Positions 33,935-43,000 of a stretch of 64,000 nt of DNA are shown here, one piece after another. Source of the stretch: Deltaproteobacteria bacterium (GTDB taxonomy: Bacteria > Myxococcota > Kuafuiibacteriia > Kuafuiibacteriales > Kuafuiibacteriaceae); the NCBI GenBank assembly GCA_020632995.1, contig JACKEN010000001.1, positions 838,001-902,000 of the forward strand. The letters are read 5' to 3'. A program made the translations under genes and the position numbers. How positions within the stretch are numbered: the first letter of the stretch is position 1; each line of letters begins with the position of its first letter. The notes under the pieces are model-generated. The model did not search any database and had not been told where the DNA came from. It worked only from the letters and a program-made list of their open reading frames with translations.

Positions 33935-35638
33935 TCAACACCCCGACCGGTAGCTGATCCGCACCGCGGCGCCCGGGGCAGGGGCGGCCTCCGGCCTGAA
34001 GCGCACCACGTCGCCCACCAGGCCCCAGCGCTCGGCCCCGGCGGCGTCGAGTGGCGCCACCACCCGCCCGTCCACCCTGACCTCGATGGTCCCGGGGAGC
34101 GGCGTGCGGGCGAGCGGGAAGTCGATCTGCCGGCCGAGGGTGTCCGGGACGAGGCTGCCCACCGCGGCGCTCCACGAGAAGGCGCAGAGCGGGAGCGCGA
34201 CGCCGCCGAGGGCCTCGGCCGCCGCCTGGTAGCGCACCCCGGGGCCCACCGCGGTGGGGCAGGGGCTGGCGGCGGGGCTCACCACCGCCCGCGCCGACCA
34301 CCCGCGGACACCGCGCGGCCCGGTGAGGGCGAGGAGGGCCTCGGCCACCTCTGGCGCGGGCGCCGCGCCGTGGTCGTCCTCGTCCGAGAACCACAGGACG
34401 ACGATCGCTGCCTCGGGTCGGCGGAACGCGCCGTTGGTGGTGAGGGCGAGGCGCGCCGCCTCGAGGCCACGCTCGTCCTCGCTCCCCGCCGCGCCCACCC
34501 GGAGGTTCGCCGCGAAGGTGTGGGCGGGCTGGGGGGTGTCCGGGGTGATGAGCGGGGTCCGGCCCACGAGCGAGCCCCGCGCCCCGGTGGCGCTCACGTC
34601 GGTGGTGGTGACGCCGATGTGAAAGTCGACTTGCAGATCCTCGAGGTGCGCCACCAGCGCGCCGCTCGCCCCCTGGATCGCCGCCGCGTCGTCCGCCATG
34701 GTCGGGGAGTCGTCGACCACCACCAGCACGTCCACCCGCCGCGCCGGCCACGCCACGAAGCGCTCCACCCGCAGCGGGCGGTCGGCGCCCGCGCCGGTGG
34801 CCGGCAGCTCCACCGGCACCCCGAGCTGATCGTGCACGAGGCGGACGGTGGCCTGGTGGGCCCCGACCCAGGCCGGCGCGAACACCACCGACAGCTCGAG
34901 GCTCGCCCCCGAGGCGAGGGCGAAGGGCGGGGCGGGGGCGCCCACCACGCGCAGGGGCGCGGTGGGATCGGTGGGGCTGATCGTCGAGAAGAAGGCGGGG
35001 CTCTGGCCCCGGTTGCGCAGGCTGAGGGTCTGGGTGGCGGTGCAGCCGAGGCCCACCACTCCGAAGTCGAAGCGGCCCGGGCTCACCTCGAGCGCGCTGA
35101 CCCAGACCGCGCCCGCGCTGCGCCGGTTGTTGGTCTCGTCCGCCTCGCGCAGGTTGTCCTCCGGATCCACCGTGGCCTCCACCCCGTAGCGGCCGGGCGC
35201 GGTGGCGGCGGGGATCCAGGCGGCGACGCTGAGCACCACCGAGCCGCCCGGACCGAGGGGCGGCACCGCGCTGACCCCGAGCTCCACCCGGTGGGCAGGG
35301 TCCAGCTCATCCACCAGCTCGAGCCGCACCGTGGTCTGGGGGGCGGCGGCCTCGAGGTCACGCACCGTGATCTCGAACGTGCGGCCGCTCCCGGGCACCC
35401 ACGAGGCTGGGGCGGGATCCACCGCGGCGAGGACCAGGTCGGGGGCTCGGGTGACCGCGGCGTCCAGACGGGTCTCGGCGTCTTCGGGCTCGCCCGCGTC
35501 GACCGGACCCGCCGCGCCCGCGTCGAGCACGGTGATCCCCGCGTCCACCACCTCGCGGCCGATGATCTCGGGCTCGAGCGGCGCGCACGCGGCCATCGCG
35601 AGCAACACCCCTCCCCAAGCCGTGCCGCGAGGCGCCAC
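33935..35638 (-). CDS. Lipoprotein with CARDB, HYDIN-like and VWA domains
   Basis: 567 residues. MAPRGTAWGGVLLAMAAC gives a lipobox, then a DAG-repeat tether (VVDAGITVLDAG). Residues about 65-165 form a CARDB-type domain ending in the hallmark DPEDNLREADETNN. Residues 175-275 form an Ig/HYDIN-like domain (FDFGVVGLGCTATQTLSLRN). From about 285 a VWA-like domain starts RVDVLVVVDDSPTM, where the MIDAS is DxSxT rather than DxSxS. The C-terminal strand module has GTIEVRVDGRVV. The domain set suggests a surface binding protein; metal binding by the altered MIDAS is uncertain. Confidence 0.82.
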   Translation of the reverse strand: MAPRGTAWGGVLLAMAACAPLEPEIIGREVVDAGITVLDAGAAGPVDAGEPEDAETRLDAAVTRAPDLVLAAVDPAPASWVPGSGRTFEITVRDLEAAAPQTTVRLELVDELDPAHRVELGVSAVPPLGPGGSVVLSVAAWIPAATAPGRYGVEATVDPEDNLREADETNNRRSAGAVWVSALEVSPGRFDFGVVGLGCTATQTLSLRNRGQSPAFFSTISPTDPTAPLRVVGAPAPPFALASGASLELSVVFAPAWVGAHQATVRLVHDQLGVPVELPATGAGADRPLRVERFVAWPARRVDVLVVVDDSPTMADDAAAIQGASGALVAHLEDLQVDFHIGVTTTDVSATGARGSLVGRTPLITPDTPQPAHTFAANLRVGAAGSEDERGLEAARLALTTNGAFRRPEAAIVVLWFSDEDDHGAAPAPEVAEALLALTGPRGVRGWSARAVVSPAASPCPTAVGPGVRYQAAAEALGGVALPLCAFSWSAAVGSLVPDTLGRQIDFPLARTPLPGTIEVRVDGRVVAPLDAAGAERWGLVGDVVRFRPEAAPAPGAAVRISYRSGC

Positions 35639-35690
35639 GGGTACAGGGTAGCCGAATCCCGCGCTCGGGGCGCGTCAAAGCCGAACGCAG

Positions 35691-36284
35691 GTGGACGGGG
35701 GCGCACCGGTCTGGCACCACCCCCGGGTGGATTACTTCTGCGTCGACGTCGAGTCCTCGGGGCCCATCCCCGGCATCCACAACCTGCTCTCGGTGGGGAT
35801 GACCCACGTGCGCCGCTTCGAGGGGCGCTACCAGCCGTTCGAGGACGTCTACGTGGAGCTCCAGCCGGTCTTCCCCGGGTTCGAGGACGCGGCGATGGCG
35901 GTGAACAAGCTCGACGCGGCCCGCCTCGAGTCCGAGGGCATGGCGCCCGAGAGGGCGATGCAGACCCTGGTCGACTTCGTGAACGCCCACCACCGCACCT
36001 CGAAGAAGGACCGGCCGGTGTTCGTGGCCCACAACGCGCCCTTCGACTGGATGTTCTTCGTCTACTACTGCGGCCACTTCGACGTGGAGAACCCCTTCGG
36101 GCACTCCGCCCTCGATACCAAGGCCCTGGCGATGGGCAAGCTCGGCATGTCGTGGAACGAGACGAGCCTGCGCAACGTGCGGACGAAGGTCGGGGTCGAG
36201 TCGATCGATCTCGACAAGCTCCACCACGCGGGTGAGGACGCCCGCTACCTCGCCCGGGTGTTCTCGGCGATGATGAACGGCTGA
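35691..36284 (+). CDS. DEDDh 3'-5' exonuclease (DnaQ-like)
   Basis: 197 residues, or 185 if translation begins at the GTG at 35727 just before DYFCVDVESSG; neither start has a clear ribosome site. Exo I is DVES (Asp and Glu of the DxE pair), Exo II lies in VAHNAPFDWMF, and Exo III is HHAGEDA with the His and Asp of the DEDDh class. This fits RNase T/DnaQ-type single-domain exonucleases that trim DNA or RNA 3' ends. It stands alone between two minus-strand genes, so its pathway cannot be read from context. Confidence 0.88.
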   Translation: MDGGAPVWHHPRVDYFCVDVESSGPIPGIHNLLSVGMTHVRRFEGRYQPFEDVYVELQPVFPGFEDAAMAVNKLDAARLESEGMAPERAMQTLVDFVNAHHRTSKKDRPVFVAHNAPFDWMFFVYYCGHFDVENPFGHSALDTKALAMGKLGMSWNETSLRNVRTKVGVESIDLDKLHHAGEDARYLARVFSAMMNG

Positions 36285-36291
36285 GCGCGCG

Positions 36292-37629
36292 TCAACGCGA
36301 CTTGCGCTTCTTCGCGCTCCGCACCTGGGGCTTGGTCGGGCCGGAGTCCTGGGGTCCCGGGCCGGCGATCTCGATGCGCAGGGTGGGCGCCTCGGTGTGC
36401 ACCGAGGCCTGACCTCGGGGCGCGGGGCGTCGCACCGGCTGGGCCCGGGCGGCCTTCGGGCGCGCGGGCTCGGGCTGCGGGCTGGGCTCCGCGCGGCGCG
36501 GGGCGAAGAAGGGGCCGCTCTCGGGGCGCACCCCGCCGCGCACCGGGGCGCCGGTGGGGCGCCGGGCCGGCTTGGGGTGCGCGTGGGCCCACTGCTGCCA
36601 GGCCGCGTCGTAGAGGGCGGGCCGGAGGCGCCGGATGGTGTTGTTGGCCCGCGAGGGGCACACCCGGTTGGTCACCAGCACCACGATCAACGCGCGGTCC
36701 GGCTCGATCCACACGCTGGTGCCGGTGAAGCCCAGGTGGCCCACCGCGTGGGCCGGCCAGCGCCCGCCGGTGGAGGAGCCGACGGCGGCGGGGCGGTCCC
36801 AGCCGAGGGTGCGGGTGGAGCCGGGGACCAGGCTTGGCTGCCACATCCGGCGCACCGTCTCGGGCGACAGCGGCCCGCCGCGGTGCCCATGGTAGGCCGC
36901 CACCAGCTGCTCGGACAGCCGGAGCACGCTCTCCGCGTTGCCCCACAGACCCGCGTGGCCCGCGACCCCGCCCATGGCCCGCGCGTTCTCGTCGTGGACG
37001 TCGCCGCACAGGCCGTCCTCGGTGGGGGCGATCGGCCAGCGGGGCCGGACCGGGGGCAGCGAGGGCGGGCCCCGGAAGTCCCGGTAGAACAGCGGTGACT
37101 TCAGGAGGGTGAGGGCGACCGGGAGGGGGCGCGCGAACATCACCTCGAGCGCCGCGCCGAGGAGGATGAAGCCGATGTCGCTGTACTCCGCGGCCGCGCC
37201 CACCGCGCGCGCCCGCGGGGTCTTGGCCGCGTCGAAGACGATGTGGCGCCACGCGTCCCAGGTGCCGGGCTGCAAGCCAGCCGGCAGCCGTTGATCGAAG
37301 CGAAGGTGCGCAGGAAAGCCTGCAGAGTGCTCGAGCACGTGCTCGATCGTGATCGCGGGGTCCACCCCGGGCACGAACTTGCCGATCGGATCCTCGAGCG
37401 CGCACAGCCCCATCTCGAGGGCCTGGCCGACGAGGAGCGTGGTGCCGAGGGGCTTGGTGAGGGACGCGAGGTCGTAGACGCACTGCTCGTGGGTCGGGCC
37501 CATGCCGGGGGCGAGCTCCCCCACCGCCGCGTTCACCAGCCACCGCCCCTCTCGGGAGGCCGAGAGCTGCCCGCCGGGGTAGACGCCGTCCCGGGCGCCG
37601 GCGGCGAAGATGTCGATGGGCGAGGCCAC
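36292..37629 (-). CDS. Class C beta-lactamase-family serine hydrolase
   Basis: 445 residues from the GTG at 37629; an upstream GTG at 37668 would overlap the preceding gene by 23 bases. The SxxK motif is S56-L-T-K59, the second motif is YSD (in EYSDIGFILLG), and HLGFTG provides the third (HxG) motif. The fold matches penicillin-binding-protein/esterase-type hydrolases rather than a secreted lactamase, and no signal peptide is evident. After about residue 345 there is a Pro/Arg/Lys-rich tail of about 100 residues ending AKKRKSR. It follows the LD-carboxypeptidase gene, so wall recycling is a reasonable context. Confidence 0.85.
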   Translation of the reverse strand: MASPIDIFAAGARDGVYPGGQLSASREGRWLVNAAVGELAPGMGPTHEQCVYDLASLTKPLGTTLLVGQALEMGLCALEDPIGKFVPGVDPAITIEHVLEHSAGFPAHLRFDQRLPAGLQPGTWDAWRHIVFDAAKTPRARAVGAAAEYSDIGFILLGAALEVMFARPLPVALTLLKSPLFYRDFRGPPSLPPVRPRWPIAPTEDGLCGDVHDENARAMGGVAGHAGLWGNAESVLRLSEQLVAAYHGHRGGPLSPETVRRMWQPSLVPGSTRTLGWDRPAAVGSSTGGRWPAHAVGHLGFTGTSVWIEPDRALIVVLVTNRVCPSRANNTIRRLRPALYDAAWQQWAHAHPKPARRPTGAPVRGGVRPESGPFFAPRRAEPSPQPEPARPKAARAQPVRRPAPRGQASVHTEAPTLRIEIAGPGPQDSGPTKPQVRSAKKRKSR

Positions 37630-37645
37630 GACGGGACGAGATCTA

Positions 37646-38560
37646 TCAGGCCGAGGGCCGCGGCGCACCCGCGGCGTGGTGGGGCGCGAGGGTGCGGGCG
37701 TCGGCGTCCAGGGTCACCGTCGCCCCGAGGGTGAGGGCAGCGTTTCGCGCGCCGTGGCCGACCGGGAGCCCCGCCAGCACCGGCACCCCGAGCGGGGTGA
37801 GGCGCTCGGCCAGCACCTCGAGCGCGTCGGGCTCGTGGGGCCTCGCGCGGCGACACCCCTCGAACGCTCCGAGCGCCACCCCGGCCACGCGGGCGAGCAC
37901 GCCGGCCAGGTGGAGGTGGGTGAGCATGCGGTCCAATCGATAGGGCGCCTCGCCCACGTCCTCGAGCAGGAGCACCGCCCCCTCGGGCACGAAGAGGAAC
38001 GGGGTGCCGACCAGGGGCACGAGCACCGAGAGGCAGCCCCCCACCAGGGGGCCGGTCGCCACCCCGGGGTGGAGGGTGGGGCCCTCGGCCTCGAGCGGCG
38101 CCACCGGCGCGCCCCGAAGGAGCGCGGCGAGGCGCTCGGCGTCGGCGGTAGGGAGGTCCGCGAGCTGGGTCACCACCGGCCCGTGGATCGAGGTGAGCCC
38201 CGCCCCCTGCAGTGCGGCGTGGAGGGCGCAGAGGTCGGAGAAGCCCACCACCGGCTTGGTGGTGCGCGCCAGGCGCGTCGGATCGAGGCGGTCGACGATG
38301 CGGTGGAGCCCGTAGCCCCCGCGGGCGGCCATCAGCCCGGTGACCGCGGGGTCATCGAGGAGCGCGTGGAAGGCCTCGACCCGCTCGGCGTCGGAGCCGG
38401 CCAGGTAGCCCGATCGTGCGTGGGTGATGGCGGGGATCTCCAGCTCGAACCCGAGCGCCCGCAGTCGGGTGCACCCCGCCTCGAAGCGGTCCTCGGGGAA
38501 CGGGCTGCTGGGGGCGAAGATGCCCAGCTTGCCGCGCTGCATGGGCGAGAAGTCCCGCAT
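37646..38560 (-). CDS. ldcA: LD-carboxypeptidase (peptidase family S66)
   Basis: 304 residues without a signal peptide, as expected for the cytoplasmic enzyme that trims the terminal D-Ala from recycled muropeptides. The nucleophile Ser108 is in KPVVGFSDLCALHAAL. The catalytic Glu is in VLLLEDVGEAPYRLDRML and the His in GLPVGHGARN, the S66 Ser-Glu-His triad. MccF-type acylases share this fold, but the recycling role is more likely beside a penicillin-binding-type hydrolase. Its 5' side faces the structured, gene-free region 38561-38798. Confidence 0.9.
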   Translation of the reverse strand: MRDFSPMQRGKLGIFAPSSPFPEDRFEAGCTRLRALGFELEIPAITHARSGYLAGSDAERVEAFHALLDDPAVTGLMAARGGYGLHRIVDRLDPTRLARTTKPVVGFSDLCALHAALQGAGLTSIHGPVVTQLADLPTADAERLAALLRGAPVAPLEAEGPTLHPGVATGPLVGGCLSVLVPLVGTPFLFVPEGAVLLLEDVGEAPYRLDRMLTHLHLAGVLARVAGVALGAFEGCRRARPHEPDALEVLAERLTPLGVPVLAGLPVGHGARNAALTLGATVTLDADARTLAPHHAAGAPRPSA

Positions 38561-38583
38561 GGGCGTCGGAGGATGACATGAAA

Positions 38584-38648
38584 CGGCCCCGAGAGGCTTG
38601 GATCCCGCAAGCTGCCCCTTCTCTTGGGATCCTCACCCCTCGGGGCCG
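38584..38648. other. Two-tier stem-loop I in intergenic region
   Basis: CGGCCCCGAG (38584-38593) pairs perfectly with CTCGGGGCCG (38639-38648). Inside it GGATCCC (38600-38606) pairs with GGGATCC (38626-38632), leaving a 19-base C/T-rich loop. There is no adjacent T-run. It lies 24 bases upstream of the LD-carboxypeptidase start on the minus strand, so it may fold in that mRNA leader or on the plus strand upstream of the 56-residue membrane protein gene. Confidence 0.6.
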
Positions 38649-38662
38649 AAACCTCGAGAGAA

Positions 38663-38761
38663 CGTCAGCAAGCCAGGCCCCGGAGGGGAACAAGGGCCGG
38701 GGAGGGGGTCGGGCGATGCACCCTCCGGCGCCTGGCTTTCATGAGGCAAACAGGGCTGACG
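38663..38761. other. Large stem-loop II in intergenic region
   Basis: CGTCAGC (38663-38669) pairs with GCTGACG (38755-38761) outside a long stem: 38672-38687 (GCCAGGCCCCGGAGGG) pairs with 38721-38736, 15 of 16 bases complementary, around a G-rich 33-base loop. It is immediately next to stem-loop I. The element ends 37 bases before the 56-residue membrane protein gene and could be a structured leader, an sRNA or a bidirectional terminator pair. Confidence 0.6.
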
Positions 38762-38798
38762 GCGGGTCTATTTCCACCCTCCGCCCAAGGCGCGTGTG

Positions 38799-38969
38799 AT
38801 GGCGGGCAAGGTGGGGCAGACTGGGGCAGGCGCCGTGGACCTCCTGCTCAGCAGCCCCCTGATGGTGTTCCTCGTGGTGAGCACGATCCTCGTGCACGTG
38901 GGGGCGGCCTTCCTCGTGCACCGGGCGATCAAGCGCGCCGCGAAGGCGGAGCAGGAGGAGGAGCAGTGA
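38799..38969 (+). CDS. Small single-pass membrane protein (56 residues)
   Basis: ATG at 38799, TGA at 38967-38969. The predicted product has a short hydrophilic N-terminus (MAGKVGQTGAG), one strong membrane helix at about 20-41 (LMVFLVVSTILVHVGAAF), a basic HRAIKRAAKA stretch and an acidic EQEEEQ tail. This composition is unlikely to arise by chance in GC-rich noncoding DNA. It is convergent with the lipoprotein gene ending at 38977 and lies downstream of two large stem-loops. Function unknown. Confidence 0.65.
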   Translation: MAGKVGQTGAGAVDLLLSSPLMVFLVVSTILVHVGAAFLVHRAIKRAAKAEQEEEQ

Positions 38970-38976
38970 GCGGGCC

Positions 38977-39627
38977 CTACTCGGGCCGGGCGACCTCCAC
39001 CCGCTCGACGTAGACCACCTCGCAGGCGCCGTTGCCGACGTCGGTCCTCGAGAGGCTGGTGGCCATGCGCCCGGCCGGGCCGTCGAGGTCCACGAGCAGG
39101 CCGTCGAGGGTCACGAGATCCCCAGGCCGGATCAACTCCAGATCCGTCATCACCGCGGGGGTCGAGGGGATCAGGTGGTGGTTCGACAGGTGGCGCATCA
39201 CGTCCTGCTCGCTCAGCGGCAGGGGGTGGCTCCACCGCACCGACACGTAGCGGCGCTTCAGGTGCAGGCTCAGCTCGGTGAGCACCCCGGGGTTGGCCAC
39301 CGGCCCCCAGGCCAGGGCCACGTCGAGCGGGACCACTTCGGCCCACGCATCGTCTGGCGCGTCGTCCAGGGCGACCGCCCACGCGCGGTTCTGGTACCGG
39401 GCGCGGGGGGTGAAGGTGACGCCGGGGTGCCCCGGCAGGGGCTGCGGCGGGCGGTCTTGCAGCAGCGCTTGCTGGGGCTGGGGGTTGGCCAGCCCGGGGA
39501 TGACCGCCTCGCGCCAGTCGCGGCACGCGGTCGACGACAGGGTGGCCGCGGCGAGGACCACGACGCCGAGCACCCTCGCGCTCGCGCGCCTCGCGTCCGG
39601 TGGCCGGTGAGCCCGCCCTCCGGTCAC
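38977..39627 (-). CDS. Lipoprotein translationally coupled to a repeat-containing reading frame
   Basis: 216 residues from a GTG at 39627. The signal peptide VLGVVVLAAATLSSTAC gives a lipobox Cys near residue 35. The mature region contains a possible SAF-like beta-clip (VPLDVALAWGPVANPGVLTELSLHLKRRY is split by strand breaks; LELIRPGDLVTLDGLLVDLD follows). The GTG overlaps a TGA (39624-39626) that ends the frame continuing from the giant Ig-like gene, the same 4-base junction used by other operons here. The protein is probably co-expressed with that lipoprotein. No enzymatic motif. Confidence 0.72.
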   Translation of the reverse strand: MTGGRAHRPPDARRASARVLGVVVLAAATLSSTACRDWREAVIPGLANPQPQQALLQDRPPQPLPGHPGVTFTPRARYQNRAWAVALDDAPDDAWAEVVPLDVALAWGPVANPGVLTELSLHLKRRYVSVRWSHPLPLSEQDVMRHLSNHHLIPSTPAVMTDLELIRPGDLVTLDGLLVDLDGPAGRMATSLSRTDVGNGACEVVYVERVEVARPE

Positions 39628-39671
39628 CGTGCCGCCGTGCCGGCGCCGGTTGCAACCGGTCCTGCGGTCTC

Positions 39672-40029
39672 GTTGTCGGAGGCGGTGCCGGGGCTCGCCG
39701 GAACCTCGTCCGTGGTCTGGGCGCCGGGGGGGCGCGACGCCGCAGTGTCGAGGCACGCCGCGGCCTGACTTGGGGCCTGGGCGCCAGTCGGTCGCGAGGT
39801 CGCGGTGTCGAGGCGCGCCGCAGTCTGGCTTGGGGCCTGGGCGCCGGGATGCCCCGAGTTGGTCCTGCCGGCGCCCGCCGCAACCCGGCCTGCGGTCTCG
39901 GCGCCCGCTGAGCACCGCGCCACCGTTCCGGCGCCCGCCGCAACCCGGCCTGCGGTCTCGGCGCCCGCTGCTCACCGCGTCACCGCGCCCGCGGTGCCGG
40001 CGCTCGCTGCAACCTGGCCTGCGGTCTCG
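39672..40029. repeat. 60-bp tandem repeat array (20-codon period)
   Basis: Units start with GCGCC at 39721, 39781, 39841, 39901 and 39961, exactly 60 bases apart, with degenerate copies on each side. Two unit families are visible: one with GTGTCGAGGC (39721 and 39781) and one with CAACCCGGCCTGCGGTCTCG (39841 and 39901). On the minus strand in the giant gene's frame each unit encodes 20 residues (for example GAETAGRVAAGAGTVARCSA). The array fills most of the gene-free interval 39628-39971 and contains the in-frame TGA that ends the giant gene. Confidence 0.9.
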
Positions 40030-43000
40030 ACCCCCGCGGCCCCGCCGGCCCGATCGACGTCGACGAAGGGGCTCGCCGCGCCGGTGATCACCAGCTCGAC
40101 CGCACCTCCGCCTCCGCCCCCGCCCCCGGTGGCGCCGTCGCCGCCCGGCCCGCCTGAGACGCGCACCCGGCCCGCGCCGATGAGCACCGCTGCCTCGAGC
40201 CGCAGGCGGCCGCCGCCCCCGCCGCCGGCCCCGGCGGTGGTGCTCGTGGCGGCGCTGCCCGGGCCGCCCGCCAGGTCGAGCTCGCCCTCGAGGGTGAGGG
40301 TGGCGCCCGCGAGGAGGAGCTCGGCCCGACCTGCCGCCGCCGCCACCACCCGCGGCGCCGGTGGCCCCGCCCCCGCCCACCGCGTCGAAGAGGCCGCCTG
40401 CGCCGCCGGCTGGGGTGGGCTGGCCCACCGTGCCCGCCGCTGCCGCCGGCCCCCGCGCCCGCCGCCGCCGCCGCCGCTCGCCCCCCCCGCGGGGCCGCCG
40501 CCCGCGCCGCTGGCGAGGCCGCCTCGGATCTCCGAGCCCGGGCGGGGCGCCGCCGCCGCCGCCCGCGCCGGGGCCGCGCGCCCGCCGCTGCCGCCCGCCC
40601 AGCCTGGGGCCCCGGCCAGGTCGAGGCGCCCGCCCGGGCCGATCACGAGGGCGCCGTCGACCCTAAGGCGCCACGGCCCGGTGGCGGGGGCCTGGGCGCG
40701 GGCGGTGCCGGCCACCAGCCCGCCGCTGAAGCGCTGCCCGCTCGGCACCTCGCCCGCCTCACCCGCCGCCACGTCCAAGGTGGCGCTGATGGAGACGGGC
40801 CGAGAGACGACGGGGAGGCCGGGCAAGTTGGCCTGCAGCGACCCCGCGCCCGCCCGGGCCGGGGTCAGCAGGTCGCCTTGCACCCCGGCGAGGTCGGGTG
40901 GGGTCACCGACCAGGTCACGAGCGCGGAGACGTCGTCGGTGACCCCGCCCGCCATGCGCAGCGCCACGAGGCGGGCCGGCGCGGGGGCAGGGGCCCCGGG
41001 CTCGGTCAGGGGCGACAAGTAGAGGGGCTCGGGGGCGAGGTAGAGGGCGCCGTCCAGCACCTGGAGGGTGACCTGGTGCTGCAGGCCAGCCTGCGTGACG
41101 GTGAGGGTGGCGCTCCCCGCGCCGACCGCGCGGAGCCGCCCGGGGCCCAGCACCTGCACCAGGTCCGGTCGGTCGGACGCCACGCTGGCGGTCGGCGTCA
41201 GGCTCCGCCGCCCGTCGTCCCGGGTGCGGCCCTCGACCGCGTAGGGGAGCGTCTCGCCGAGGGCGGCGGCGAGCCGCGGGAGCACGAGGCGGACCTCGGT
41301 CAGCTGGTCGCCGTCCAGCGGCAGGAGGTCTTGCACCTCGGTGCGCTGCCCGAGCACGTCCTGGGCCCAGGCCAGGATCGCGACCGGCCCGGGAGCGGAG
41401 GCCGGCACCAGGAGCACCGCGTCGAGCACCCCCTGGGAGCCGGCCAGCGGCTGCACCGCGGGGGCGCCGCCCGCCACCTGCACCCCGACCTCGAGCAGGG
41501 CCACCCCGTCGGCCTGGGCGCCCACCGCCACCGGGAGGAGGGCGCCCGGGCGGGTGCCCGCCCCAGCGGCGGGGCGGAGGCGGAGCACGGTGGGCGGCGC
41601 CACGAAGCGCAGGCCGTCTTGCAGGACGTCGGCGGCGACCTGGGCCCCGCACACGTTCTCCACCGTCACCGCGGTCGGCCCGGGCGGGTAGGCGCCGGCC
41701 GGCAGGTGGGCCTCGGCCAGGGTGGCGGAGCGCACCACCAGCGCCTCGAGGGCCACCCCCGCGACCGAGAAGCGGGTGCGGCTGGGGAGCCAGCCCGCCC
41801 CGGTGAGGGTCAGGGGCACGTCGCCCCCCACCGGGGCCACCTGCGGGCTCACCGCGCTCAAGGTCGGGGCGCCGCAGGTGCCCAGGGCGAGGATGGCCTG
41901 GGCGGACACCGCGGGGCTGGCGGTGTCGGTGGCCAGCGCCACCACGTCGAGGGCCGCGCCGAGGGGCGCGGTGGCATTCACGTGGAGGGCGAAGCTGACG
42001 GTGGCGGACGCGGCGCCGATCGACCGCAGGACGGCCTGCGCACCCCCGACGTCGCCGGGGCCGACCACCTGGAGCCGGAGCTCGGCCACGTCGTGGTTCA
42101 CGTCCCGCACCGCCACCGTCACGGTGGCGGTGGCGCCGGGGGCGAGCACGGTGCCGGGGGCGGGCTCCAGGAACGTGATCAGGGGTGGGGCGTCGTCCAG
42201 GAGGGGCACGAAGGCGGCGTGGACCGACCTCGCCCCCGCGTGGTCGGTGGCCCGCACCGTCACCCGCAGGGCGGCGCCGGGGTCGAGCCGGAGATCCGCG
42301 GGCACCAGCACCGGGACGTCCACCCGTCGAGCCACCCGCCCCAGACAGGTGGGGCGGGGCCAGGCCCGGCTCAGCTCGGACAGGCGCACCGGGCCGCCCT
42401 CGACCCCGACCGCCTCCACCGTCACGGTGGCGCTGGCCACCCCGGAGGCCAGATCCGTCAACTCCACCTGCACCGGGGCGAGCTGGCCCGGCCGGGCCCG
42501 GCCGTCCGGCACGAGCGAGGTCACCACGGCGAGCGGGCCCGCCGGGTCGCGGGTCGGCAGGACGTAGCGCCGGGGGGCCGAGGTGAGCCCGGAGTCGTCC
42601 ACCGCAACCAGGGTTGCGTCGACCTCGGCCAGGGCGCACAGGTCGGCCGGGAGCGCGAAGCGGGCCTGACCCGCGAAGGAGGCGCCCTGCAGGCCGACCT
42701 GCACCACGGTGGCGGTCCCCGCGCCGTCCACCACGGTGAGGCGGGCGGCGGCGAGCTGCCCGCAGGCCTCGGCCGCGCTCACGGTGGCGGTGAGGACCCC
42801 GCCCGGCACCGCGGGGCCCGAGACGGTGGCGGCCATCGCCGGGCCCTCGGTGTCCACCGACGTGAGCACGGCGGGGGCGCTCGAGGCGCTCCAACCGAAC
42901 ACGTCGGTGGCGCGGGCCGACACCACGACCTGCCGGCCGCCCGGGCGGGGCCCGGCCACGGTGGCGGTGAGGCTGAGGCGGGTGGGGTGGGCGGGGTCGG

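Noticed and set aside
39672..40029. The 60-bp array as a CRISPR
   Set aside because: Units are contiguous and coding in phase, without unique spacers, and no cas gene is present.
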